Shown: positions 1 through 12,700 of the stretch, in pieces
Layout: each line of letters opens with the position of its first letter
How positions within the stretch are numbered: the stretch's first letter is position 1
Source: Leptidea sinapis
Lineage: Eukaryota > Arthropoda > Insecta > Lepidoptera > Pieridae
DNA: 64,000 bases
Assembly (NCBI RefSeq): GCF_905404315.1
Contig: NC_066276.1
Coordinates: 13,410,001-13,474,000 of the forward strand
Reading direction: 5' to 3'
The notes under the pieces: generated by a model
What the model was told of the DNA's origin: nothing
Database searches by the model: none
Seen by the model: only the letters and a program-made list of their open reading frames with translations
Position numbers and translations under genes: made by a program

Positions 1-603
1 CGAATTTTCGATCAGGCCACGTGTCCTGACGCGAGTTATAATTTTATACCAATCCCAAGAAAAGTGCTCAACGCCGCTAAAGAAATTTTCACTTCTCTTC
101 GGTAAGATAATTTTTTAATTGCGTCAACATAGTTCTTAATTATACACAATATTCATTTACAAACCGAAAGTGCAGTTTAAAATACATCGTAAAAGTTATC
201 CATCTGCGTAGAACTTAAATAGGAGCAGTGATATATAAAATAACAATGTCAATATCAATTCTTTTCACAGCTGTCACAGTCTATCTAGACGTATAAATGA
301 TCTATCACGGATATTTAATATATAACTAATAAAACTAATAAAATTTGATAGATTATTGCATCCGCTAAGTAACAAATCTTCCTTTATTAGAAATCCTAAG
401 GAACAGAGTTTCGAACGCCGCGTTACTTCAAACCTTTTACGGTATTACGATTCCTTTGAGTAACTGAGCGCTTTTCATAGAACATCTTGCATATTTCTAT
501 GTAATAAAATATGTCTTCGAATGAGCTGATATTCGCAGCACATTCAACAAAAAAATCCGTCTCGAAACCAGCGTCGTACGTATATAATATTGAGAGTACT
601 CAC
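1..603 (-). other. Myo18 intron following exon 18 (partial)
   Basis: No exon was recognised. Bases 263-310 hold a fragment of the CTTAGATCATTTATACGTCT MITE family (right end). Otherwise featureless AT-rich sequence. Confidence 0.6.
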
Positions 604-730
604 CTGCGTGAGGCCCAGTCTGTAGCTGGTGACGTCGAGGTCAAGCGCTAGCAGCATTTCGTCAACCAGCTGCCTCTCGGACAGGTTCGTCAGTGGCGCC
701 GACTCGTCACACGTAGCCAGCAGACGATAT
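604..730 (-). CDS. Mhcl: Myo18 exon 18: end of motor (residues 1071-1112)
   Basis: 127 nt from CTGTAG|ATA to ACGCAG|GTGAGT, phase 2 to 0. It ends LVDEMLLALDLDVTSYRLGL then TQ, matching the AVEELLxxLDL...(M/L)GLSRVFFRAG segment. The expected VFFR continuation is on the next exon, beyond the left edge of the window. Confidence 0.92.
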
Positions 731-3700
731 CTACAGAACAGAATAAACTGAATCCACCGACCACGAACAGATGCGGTTTGTTATCATCGATAAAACGCTA
801 TGCTTTATACGAAAAAAAGTATTTATTTTATGACAATAATGATTTCCATGTTCTGTGTAATTGAATATGCAATATACATGCACTCATTGTTCAGTTTAGC
901 ATAATATCTACTTTATTTCGAGGACACGGCCGGTACGCACGGCTAGATTAGTTTTACTTCATTTTTTTTAATGAAAATAAGGGACGGGACGAGCAGAACA
1001 TTCAGCTGATGGTAATTGACACGCACGTTACAATCCGCTTAAAATTCTTGAAAATCCCAAAACTTCTGAGCGGCACTACAATAGCGCTCGTCATCTTGAG
1101 TTCATAAGATGTTAAGTCTCATTTTGCCAGTAATGCCAGCCCTTCAGACTGAAACACAATAATGTTTACACATTATTGCTTCACGGCAGTGATCGGCGCC
1201 GTTGTGGATCTAGCCAGCATCCTGTGCAAAGAAGCCTCCCGGTCATCCAGACACTACTATCAGTAGCCACGCGTTACCAAATTAGCCACAATATTACATA
1301 CATCGCGGTGACTCTTAATCATCAGAGTTTGAGAAAAATCCACTTATTGTTCTAATTATTCGACGTTTTACGGTAGATTGATATCCGATTGTTCTCTTGA
1401 AAGTGTGATCGCTATTTTAACATAATTAAAATTAGGAATAATATTTATTATTATTTACCTTCTCGTGAACTCTGAGAGCGGCATGTGTTCAGGGAACCCT
1501 TGCTTATACAACCTCGCCGCTTCGAGCAACTGGAAGCCGCGAAACTAAAACAAAATTTATCTCTTTGTACAAGACGTATTCCAATTATAGAACTAAAATA
1601 TATAAAGAATACCAGAGAGAAGAAAACATGTGTGGAGATGGGCGTTTTTTTTTATTTTGTACCTTAACTTTTGTACTGTCCTATGGCTGTTTTACGACTT
1701 TAATTATTTTTTTTTACACATGTTTACGTGAAATTATTTTTTTGTATGAATAAACATGAAATCGACTTATTATTTCACTGCTTTAATAACTGTTACATAT
1801 ATTCATATAAAAATAATTGATTATCTCAATTGCAAATACCCCTTTTTCAGGGTGTCTCACGACAAGTGGCATTCAGAAAACATAAGAAATCGTTGTGTTC
1901 TTAAGGAGCACTGTATCATCATAATTATATTGTATATCAAAATTAATTACATTTGCTATCCTTTTGATGACACTAACATTAACTATACACGCTAGGCTAA
2001 CAGTAAATATATCAGATTGTAGAATACGCGAGAGATAAGATCATTTAAATACGTCTAGATAGACTATGGCAGGTTTGAAAACGTTGAAAAAATTTAATTT
2101 ATATAGTCTATTTTGAGCAATGCACGCACACTAAGTGTCATACAAATCGCGAGTGACAAGACGTAACTTGTCACGCACACTAAAGTATCAAACCTGGGCT
2201 GTTTTATTTTTTTTTCTTTATTGTTCACAATAAAAAATATTACAGAGAAAATATAATATATAAAGTCACTCACAAGAAACCATGTAAGGTTTATCCGTGG
2301 GGACGAGATCGCTCTTAATTGCTTACATTATTATATTAAATTCTTATACTAATTATTTTAACACACCATGTAATATACATAATTACATTAAAAACTGTTT
2401 GTTTAATAAATACTTTTCCGGTTTTTTTATTGGTTGTCTAACAGCAAGAGACTGTATCTAGACGTATAAATGATCTAAGAGTGAGAGTGATAACATCGGT
2501 TGTGTTACTGGCTAGTGGGGTGGTCGTTACCTGAGACCTCAGAAGCGGCACGTTGACGTCATCTGGAGCGTCGCTCTGCTGATTGGTCAGCAGACAGCAC
2601 ACGAACTGGATGCCGGTGGATCCGCAACGTCGCAGCGTGTCCACGATACCGTCCGCTACGAACTTAGCTTGCAACGCTATCGAGCGACGCTTCATACCAG
2701 CAGTGCCTGCAGACACAATGACACATACACACTGATCTCTACAATATACCACTGGACTGGCGGCTGTCAAAGTGCTTTTGTGACTGTTTGATTTTCGCCA
2801 TTTTGGCGCTGTTAGCCATGTAGAGAGAGTCTTCGGTACTAAAACTAGTGATGACAACCTCAGCGAATATCGATAGATGATGGGAAACTAATTACAAAAA
2901 AAAAACGTAGATTCTTGAAGTATAAATAAAACGGAAAACGAACGAAATAATTCAAAATGCAAAAATTCTTTAGAGTATAGTACGTTCCTTCGCAGCCATT
3001 TGTATTATACGTCAAAATTCATCGTCACGTCATAACTCTAGACGCTCGCGAGTGGCATTTCAAATAGGCACAAAAAATTTGCTGTCAAACATATGGATGA
3101 GCATGTCCAGTGGTATATATACAGGTCAATGTATATACATCGTACGATTCATTATCCAATGTTCAATTGTTACAATTACGAACACAAAATAGATCATCAT
3201 TATACCTTGAGGCCGGTTAACTTAATGATTTATTTCTCTTTATAATATGTATTTCAAAAATAATGTAATATAATATATTTTGTAACTTATTCAGGCACGT
3301 GATAACGGCGCCTATTTCTGCCGAGAAACAGTAATGTTTAAGCATTATTGTATTTCGCTTTGCAGGGCGCCGTAGCTAGTGAAATTACTGGGCAAATGAG
3401 ACTTAACATCTTATGTCTCAAGGTGACGTGCGCAATTGTAGTGCCGCGAAAATTTTTGAGTTTTTCAAGAATCCTAAACGGCACTGCATTATAATGGGCA
3501 GGCCGTATCAATTACCACCACCTGAACATCATCTAATCATCTAGCATCTCTTACTTTCATAAAAAAAATACAAAAGTATCGTTTACATACTTATGTTTTG
3601 CTGGAGATTAGATCTATCGGATGTGCGAGATTAAACGCAAGTGTTTCACGCACTATTAGACGGGACATCTCCAGCGTGCATTGGATCGCGATATTATTTT

Positions 3701-6700
3701 TATTTTTTTATTTTATGGAATAGGAGAACAAACGAGCGTACCTGGTGTTAAGTGATCACCACCGCCCACATTCTCTTGCAACACCTGAGGAATCACAGGA
3801 GCGTTGCCGGCCTTTAAGGAAGGTGTACGCGCTTTTCTTGAAGGTACCCAAGTCGTATGGTCCAGGAAACACCGCAAAAGGGAGCACACATTCCACAGCT
3901 TTGTAGTACGTGGAAGAAAGCTCCTTGAAAACCGAACTGTGGAGGACCGCCACACATCCAGATGGTGAGGATGATATGATGGAGGTGTTATTATTAAAGA
4001 TGGACGGGTGACGTACCGGAGGTGAGTGTCCGCCGGACGGAGGAGGCGCGGCGTAACGTGGCCGCGTCTCCCAGCGGCACCGCCCACGAGCCCGCCCCGC
4101 TGGCGCCGCGAGACCAGCGGCACACATCCAGGTGGTGGGGATGATATCGTAACTTGTGGCGGGTCGTGTTATTATTAAAGATGGACGGGTGACGTACCGG
4201 AGGTGAGTGTCCGCCGGACGGAGGAGGCGCGGCGTAACGTGGCCGCGTCTCCCAGCGGCACCGCCCACGAGCCCGCCCCGCTGGCGCCGCGAGACCAGCG
4301 GCACACATCCAGGTGGTGGGGATGATATCGTAACTTGTGGCGGGTCGTGTTATTATTAAAGATGGACGGGTGACGTACCGGAGGTGAGTGTCCGCCGGAC
4401 GGAGGAGGCGCGGCGTAACGTGGCCGCGTCTCCCAGCGGCACCGCCCACGAGCCCGCCCCGCTGGCGCCGCGAGACCAGCGGCACACATCCAGGTGGTGG
4501 GGATGATATCGTAACTTGTGGCGGGTCGTGTTATTATTAAAGATGGACGGGTGACGTACCGGAGGTGAGTGTCCGCCGGACGGAGGAGGCGCGGCGTAAC
4601 GTGGCCGCGTCTCCCAGCGGCACCGCCCACGAGCCCGCCCCGCTGGCGCCGCGAGACCAGCGGCACACATCCAGGTGGTGGGGATGATATCGTAACTTGT
4701 GGCGGGTCGTGTTATTATTAAAGATGGACGGGTGACGTACCGGAGGTGAGTGTCCGCCGGACGGAGGAGGCGCGGCGTAACGTGGCCGCGTCTCCCAGCG
4801 GCACCGCCCACGAGCCCGCCCCGCTGGCGCCGCGAGACCAGCGGCACACATCCAGGTGGTGGGGATGATATCGTAACTTGTGGCGGGTCGTGTTATTATT
4901 AAAGATGGACGGGTGACGTACCGGAGGTGAGTGTCCGCCGGACGGAGGAGGCGCGGCGTAACGTGGCCGCGTCTCCCAGCGGCACCGCCCACGAGCCCGC
5001 CCCGCTGGCGCCGCGAGACCAGCGGCACACATCCAGGTGGTGGGGATGATATCGTAACTTGTGGCGGGTCGTGTTATTATTAAAGATGGACGGGTGACGT
5101 ACCGGAGGTGAGTGTCCGCCGGACGGAGGAGGCGCGGCGTAACGTGGCCGCGTCTCCCAGCGGCACCGCCCACGAGCCCGCCCCGCTGGCGCCGCGAGAC
5201 CAGCGGCACACATCCAGGTGGTGGGGATGATATCGTAACTTGTGGCGGGTCGTGTTATTATTAAAGATGGACGGGTGACGTACCGGAGGTGAGTGTCCGC
5301 CGGACGGAGGAGGCGCGGCGTAACGTGGCCGCGTCTCCCAGCGGCACCGCCCACGAGCCCGCCCCGCTGGCGCCGCGAGACCAGCGGCACACATCCAGGT
5401 GGTGGGGATGATATCGTAACTTGTGGCGGGTCGTGTTATTATTAAAGATGGACGGGTGACGTACCGGAGGTGAGTGTCCGCCGGACGGAGGAGGCGCGGC
5501 GTAACGTGGCCGCGTCTCCCAGCGGCACCGCCCACGAGCCCGCCCCGCTGGCGCCGCGAGACCAGCGGCACACATCCAGGTGGTGGGGATGATATCGTAA
5601 CTTGTGGCGGGTCGTGTTATTATTAAAGATGGACGGGTGACGTACCGGAGGTGAGTGTCCGCCGGACGGAGGAGGCGCGGCGTAACGTGGCCGCGTCTCC
5701 CAGCGGCACCGCCCACGAGCCCGCCCCGCTGGCGCCGCGAGACCAGCGGCACACATCCAGGTGGTGGGGATGATATCGTAACTTGTGGCGGGTCGTGTTA
5801 TTATTAAAGATGGACGGGTGACGTACCGGAGGTGAGTGTCCGCCGGACGGAGGAGGCGCGGCGTAACGTGGCCGCGTCGCCCAGCGGCACCGCCCACGAG
5901 CCCGCCCCGCTGGCGCCGCGAGACCAGCGGCACACATCCAGGTGGTGGGGATGATATCGTAACTTGTGGCGGGTCGTGTTATTATTAAAGATGGACGGGT
6001 GACGTACCGGAGGTGAGTGTCCGCCGGACGGAGGAGGCGCGGCGTAACGTGGCCGCGTCGCCCAGCGGCACCGCCCACGAGCCCGCCCCGCTGGCGCCGC
6101 GAGACCAGCGCCATACGCGGCCTATGTCCTCACTACAACGATACAACATCATTATTACATAAACGAATCATATTAAAGTCGGTTTCGGAGTGCTGAGTGA
6201 AACTGAACACTGAACTAAGTATAAGAAAATTTCTGGGTATTTCAATAGCGGCGGCAATATTATTTCCATGAGCCCGTTTCCCCTTTTCATAATGATCTAT
6301 ATTAAATGCACAATGTATTTAAGGTACTTTATTGGATAAGGGTTAATACTGTATTGCTTAATATCGCTTCGTAAAGTATAAAAAATTGGTTATTGTGGGT
6401 AAGAGATATTCATAGATAGATAGAGATATACATTATTTTGATCTATATCGTAGCATTCATAAAAATGTGTTCATATACGACATCACATTAGAAACCTCTA
6501 TAATTACCAGTATTTATCTACAATATTATGCATGTATTACACATACAAATCTACATATTGAATCACTCAATCTATTAATCGTATCAGACGCATCAAAATC
6601 CCTGTAGTTTTAAAGATTAAAGCATACATAGAAACAGACAGCGGGAAGCGAATTTATTTTATACTATGTAGTAATGACTGATTATGGATGGATATGTATA

Positions 6701-9700
6701 GTAGACGGATTAGACCAGGGTCGATAAATTTTTAAACCAAAAAAAATAAAAGTAGGATGAAACTCATTTGAAAAAGAAGAGAATATAACACAAATGAAAG
6801 GAATAACAAATTACGTCGTTTTCCAAAGAGTTTCATCCTACAATTTTTTTTTTCACTTTTTATCATTTTCCGAGGCTTCAGCACTGGTCTAGATAGTCAG
6901 TATGTGTTTTCTTAATACTTTAATCATTCAACCCGGACGGTGTCCTCTCGGTGAGACATGTCAGTAGTGTATCAGTACCATTCCTTGTACGAGACCTTAC
7001 CTATTACGATACCTTTTCTTATACGTTTGAGAAAACATTTTATTTTAAGGCAGCAAGAATTGTCGGAGTGCATCTTGTAATATTCCAAACTGTGAACTTC
7101 TTTGCGTGGTGTTTCCAAATCGATTCGACATAGAAAAAAAGTGGATCTGGTTGAAAAGCCGGCAACACTCCTGTCAGATTTGCAAGAGAGCCTTGGCGGT
7201 TAGGATGACTTACGTTACAATAGTAGGTACTTACTGACTGAAATTTCATTACATCCGCATGTATTACTGCTGGTTTAAGCGCAATAGTGAGTCAGTTGGC
7301 CTTTCTTGCTTTTTTTAGAGCAAAGACTCTGTAGTCTGTTGGTTTGAGTGTCTTTCATGGATGGCTCCTTTGCACCGGATGCTGGCTAGATTATAGGTAC
7401 CACAACGGCGCCTATTTCTGCCGTGAAACAGTAATGTGTAAGCATTATTGTGTTTCGGTCTGAAGCGCACCGTAGCTAGTGAAATTACTTGGCAAATGAG
7501 ATCATATCGTATCGTATGTCTCAAGGTGACGAGCGCAATTGTAGTGCCGCTCAGAATTTTTGGGATTCTTAAGAATCCTGGGCTGGGCAGGACGTATCAA
7601 TTACCATCAGCTGAACATCCTGCTCGTCACATCCCTTACTGTCATAAAAATATACATGGTTGTCACTGATCGTGGATAGGCTTATGGCGAAGCCCCGACC
7701 GAAAAGAGTCAATTAAGACTTTTTTGTTCGAATATGTCGTCAGGCTTTTATAACTGTTTTGTCATATTGCGTCTAATAATAACTTATGCCTCTTAGCAAG
7801 ATAATTATATTATAGCAACATAGTTTTATTCACATTATGTGCGATTTTAAACACGCTCTCAAATGGCTTGGAGGTAAAAATAAAATGTTGGAATTTAGCA
7901 CTTAATGTATTAATACTACTCACTTCTGACTCTCTTGTAACAAAGCATGAGCTTTCTTAATGACAGGATTCTCGCGACTCGCCTTTACCCATCCCGTGAC
8001 GTCATATAATACAGGGTTCGTTCCCTGAAAGAAAAAATATGTACATTATATTTTAAGCATAAATAAAATTGTCTACACACATCAAAATTCTCTCATTCAA
8101 AATACATTTGGAGATTCGGACTCTTCGTACACAACATTTAATAACATGGTAGATTTTCACCTTCAAAGATACTTGCTATACCATAAATTTTATTAGATAT
8201 GTGTCCAATAAAACAGTAAAGTCTAATTCTAATAGATTTTATTCAAATAGGTTTAAAATAAGCGGTTTTGTATCGTCACATTTAATTAAAATTACTGAAT
8301 CTATTATATGCTCGGAAGAAGTACAGCTCGTGAGATGAAAATGCAAGAAACTCAACGGCCATTCTTTTAAATCAATGAGTATTTTACAATAGTTGTAATG
8401 TACTCACATAACAAATTAGTTTGTAAGATGCTGCATCCAATATATGAATCATGTTGAAGGTTAAAAACCGTATTACTATCAAATGTTTCATAAATAGTAA
8501 CTAAATAAATCTTTACATTTAAGAGTTTGAATTCATTGTTTGTGTAAGGATGCTTCGCGAACATGATGGTCGTCATTACTGTTATAATTAGTAATCGCAT
8601 CAAACAAATACAATAATTAGCTCTATTGACGCATGGACCGGCCATCGTACGCGCCGCACAAATTTGAGGGAAGGAGACGACCCGGTATACGACGCCGCCG
8701 CAAGAATAATAAATTTTCGAATGTGAACGTGTTTTGGTCATGTATGATTGAGTTATGAAATCAAATTGACTCTACAAATTTATGATACTTTTGTTGCGGT
8801 TTATTGTTCCACCATCTGGATGTGTGGCGGTCCTCCACAGTGCGGTTTTCAAGGAGCTTTCTTCCACGTACTACAAAGCTGTGGAATGAGCTTCGTTATG
8901 CGGCGCGACGATACGACATGGGTACCTTGAAAAAAAGCGCATACTCCTTCCGTAAAGGCCGGCAACGCCCCTGTGATTCGTCTGGTGTTGCAAGAGATTG
9001 TGGGCGGCGGTGATCACTTAACAACAGGTGACCCGTACGCTCGTTTGACCTCCTATTCCATAAAAAAAAAACTAACTAGTAGTAATCCGTATTAATACCT
9101 GTAAATGCTGCAAGCTGAATTGTCTGGCGTGCGGCGCCTTCTTGATGAGGTACTGCGTGCTGTTGGGAGCTCCGTAGTGAGTCATCACGCGCTCCAGGAA
9201 CGTGTCGTCCGACGATCCCGGGTACATCGATTCTTCGTCTAATAACCTATGAAGTTGGCGTGTTATATATTATTTTACAATTTTAAATTTGAAGTTATAG
9301 TTAATGTGAAGATAAAAAAAATATTCAAACGTCGTGTGTGAAGTGTTTATTTCTGACACTGGGCTCAAAAGGGCTTGAATCCGTTTTTATGTAAAATAGG
9401 CGCGAAGTAGACTAAGAGTTGCTAAAAACTGCCCGTGAACAACATCCTGCCTATCTATAGTTAAGCTGTAAAATGTGGCCCGTTAAAATAGGACGGTTTA
9501 ACTAACTTCTGGAGGTGACAGCTATATACCCGAAGGTGAAGTATGAGCAGTCCGGGTCATATGCACAAGAGCGGTCGTTGTAAACATTATAGGAGGCTTA
9601 TAGCATACAGCGCACTATTTGTGTGCACACTAACATAAGTATAATCAATATTGTAGGAATTTGTTATGATTTAAATTATTTGTATCTCCATAAAAGTAAG

Positions 9701-12700
9701 TGTAAAGCAATTAAATTAAAATAAAAGTAAATAATGTAATTAAATTAAAGATCTGCAAATAATGTTTTAAACATACATCTATATTATATACCAGTACCAG
9801 CACCAGTAAAAAGATAAAATAAAACGTCAATAAAAAAAAAAACTAAATTGCCAAATGTTATGATAATGTTAATAGCTAATTATAAATCAGGAATTTATAA
9901 AAGAAGAAATTGCTAGGATATAGAAAGTAACGAAATATTTAACTGACTGCTATAGACGTCGAAGAAATGAGGTATGTAACTCACCACAACAGTCCTCGTC
10001 TGTCACATTCCCGCAGGTCTGCCTGCGAACTGCGCACTATTGTGTTCTGTGGCGACTTGTCCAGGAGTTCCACCATCGGTCCAGGATTCACGGTCTCTGA
10101 CAACCAGTCTGTGATCAAATATTTAGTTAACTTAATTTTTTGTTAGGCAGTGATTACAATTCAATCAAACTGAGAAAATACGGCGGTGCCATAGGTTTCA
10201 TGTAATCCTGGATGAATAAAAAAAGATCAAAATAAATGTTATGTCGGCTGATCAAATCCTAGCGATGTAGATATATACAAACATAAGTTTTATTACGTAT
10301 GTAGGTACGTATGTCTCGCAAAAAACTTCTAACTATGTAACTATTACAATGAAAAAAGCCTTAAAATATCATCAGCCTGAGAACATTTTTGTATATTACA
10401 AAAATATATCTGGATATGTTTATGGGAGAATAAAGTAATGTTATATATGGAACGCTTTTCTTAACGCAAACTTATTACACAACAGGATTTCTATCGTTCG
10501 CAACCTACCAAATAAATTATCTTTTTTTTATATAAGACGGGCAAGAGGCTCACCTGATGTAAAGAGGTAAAGCAACCACTCACGGTCATCCGCAACACCA
10601 GGGGTTGCTGGCCTTGAGGTTGGGAGGATATTCTAATCTTGAACGTCCAATTGATTGGACGAAGGGAATGTGATAGGCAAGAAATTTCTAGCAAACGTCG
10701 CTCGCAGACGTCAAAATTATTCGGGTGGAATTTTGAATTTTGATGTTAATGTCCGGTGGTAGAGTTCGACTGCTGGTAACAACCCGAAAAAATCCTTTTA
10801 GCATTCCTTGTGAGAGAACCCAAATTTATACGCAACACCAAAGAATCAAACCGATCGGAGACGACCAATGATCGTTAATTTTGTCGACGATTTGAGCCGT
10901 TCCTCGTTGTATGCGGTCAAATGGAAAAAGTTGCTAATGGGAGCCCCCGCTCATAGGTGAGAACAGAACTCCATGTAAGGACGAATTTGCGCCTTATATA
11001 GATGTTGCCTTATTGAGGACATCAAGCTTTTTAGAGGCCTATTTTTCTTTGTCTACCAAGTGACCACGGAACCGAATATAGCTCGATATAAGCCACCAAG
11101 TATACATTCTTTGGCCGTTTCCATAAGTGTTATTTCCTTGACCCGATGAATAAACTGATTTCGATTTGCAGTTAGAGCAGTGATCTTGAATCAAGGGTAT
11201 ACGGCAAAGGGAAACTTTTTAGCGGTGAACGTTCAAACTTGTGTCTTAATATTTTGTAGGCCTCATTCCGACACTTTGCAAAGCACAGACTCGATTACAG
11301 ACACAAGTTTGTTCTCGTTCTCGTCGACCCTATCCAGAAACATCAGCATAATAGTCAATACTACTGATTTGCACCGTAAGATCATATGATATCTGTTGTG
11401 CGTACCTTCATCAGTCCCGTCGTCAAGGGTGATGCCCTCCTGTGCGTATCTCTCCCGTGGCGCGACCAGCATAGCTTCGTGGAACACAGCTTGCAATCGT
11501 TCCTGTAGCCAACACACATTCATATATTAATTTCATGTTTTGTTTTCAATAGTAATATAATAAGTCGGAATGTGCGGCATCTTTTACTAACAACGACAAG
11601 ATCATCTAAGGTAACCTAACGAAACCCTTTAAGTTATTATAACCTAGTATACCCTGAGAATTGATGAAGAGATTAGTCAAAATATTAATAACAAAGCAAT
11701 CGGTAGAGCTTAATGCAACACGAAACAATATACTGCAATAATCAACCCTCATTCTCAACTCTCACCTCACCTATCACTAAAACGATGTACGTGTTTGTAA
11801 TAAGAATCTTCTAGATTGAACACAACTACAGACCTAAACCTTCTATAACTATCTAATAAATATGCTAAGGAAGAGCGGAGTCTCTTAGCACTATAAGAGC
11901 TCATAATGTTTGAAATAGAGCTCTAATCACGAGTATAATTATTTTTTTGGAACACTTTATTTTGGTAACAAAAATAATTATTATTGTTGTTTTTTATTTG
12001 TATTTATAATAGATAGTATAGTTATTACCTGTAAGTAATTTGAGAGTAGCTTGGACAGGGGAGCTCCACTCTGCTGGCCAGCACACAGCGGGTTGTCAGC
12101 CCCTGGGCTATCCAGCAGCACGATGGACGCAGAGATCCGCGCAGACGTCGTGATACTCCTGAAATATTTTTATTTATTTATTTAACAATTGATAACAACA
12201 GTCTTATAAATAAAAATGTCTGTGTATTAGTTTTCTATCAGCGTATACCGACTGTGACAAAAGATAACATATCGAAGTAAAACACATATCATTTCGTCGT
12301 AACTCATCATCGTGAGGCGTTGAATAGCATAAATATTCTTTCGCCATGTTTCTAACACTTTCCTTAATTTTCGAGTTGCAGATCACAACCTATCTATTAA
12401 ACATTTATGTTTCTCTATAATACGCCATCAAGTACGTTAACGTAGAACCATTATGAAATTTGATCAGGTTTCAATCATCATTCAATGAAAATCTCTTGTT
12501 ATTAGCATTATTTAATTCTCACGATTTCAAATTCTCCAATTAAACCCCCAGAAGACCCAAGTTTGCGCGTTTACCACAAAACAAAACATTGGTTGTATCA
12601 CCGCTCTTTAACAACACCTCCCTTAAAGCCTCACCTAGTATCAGAATACTGTGTCTCAAATCATCCTCAGCATCTGGATGTGGCAGTCCACCACACTGCA

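Noticed and set aside
3985..6110. CRISPR-like or centromeric satellite array
   Set aside because: There are no variable spacers, and the unit is identifiable as exon, intron and LINE. It sits inside a gene intron, not in a long satellite block.
3713..6114. Series of 163-182-residue minus-strand open frames starting MPLVSRRQRG or MALVSRRQRG
   Set aside because: They are by-products of the 181-bp unit, whose length shifts frame by one each turn. The myosin frame is a different one and ends at each splice donor.
8367..8741. 124-residue minus-strand open frame in intron 13
   Set aside because: It shows no recognisable domain, and exons 13 and 14 already join in phase without it. Probably chance or an old repeat.
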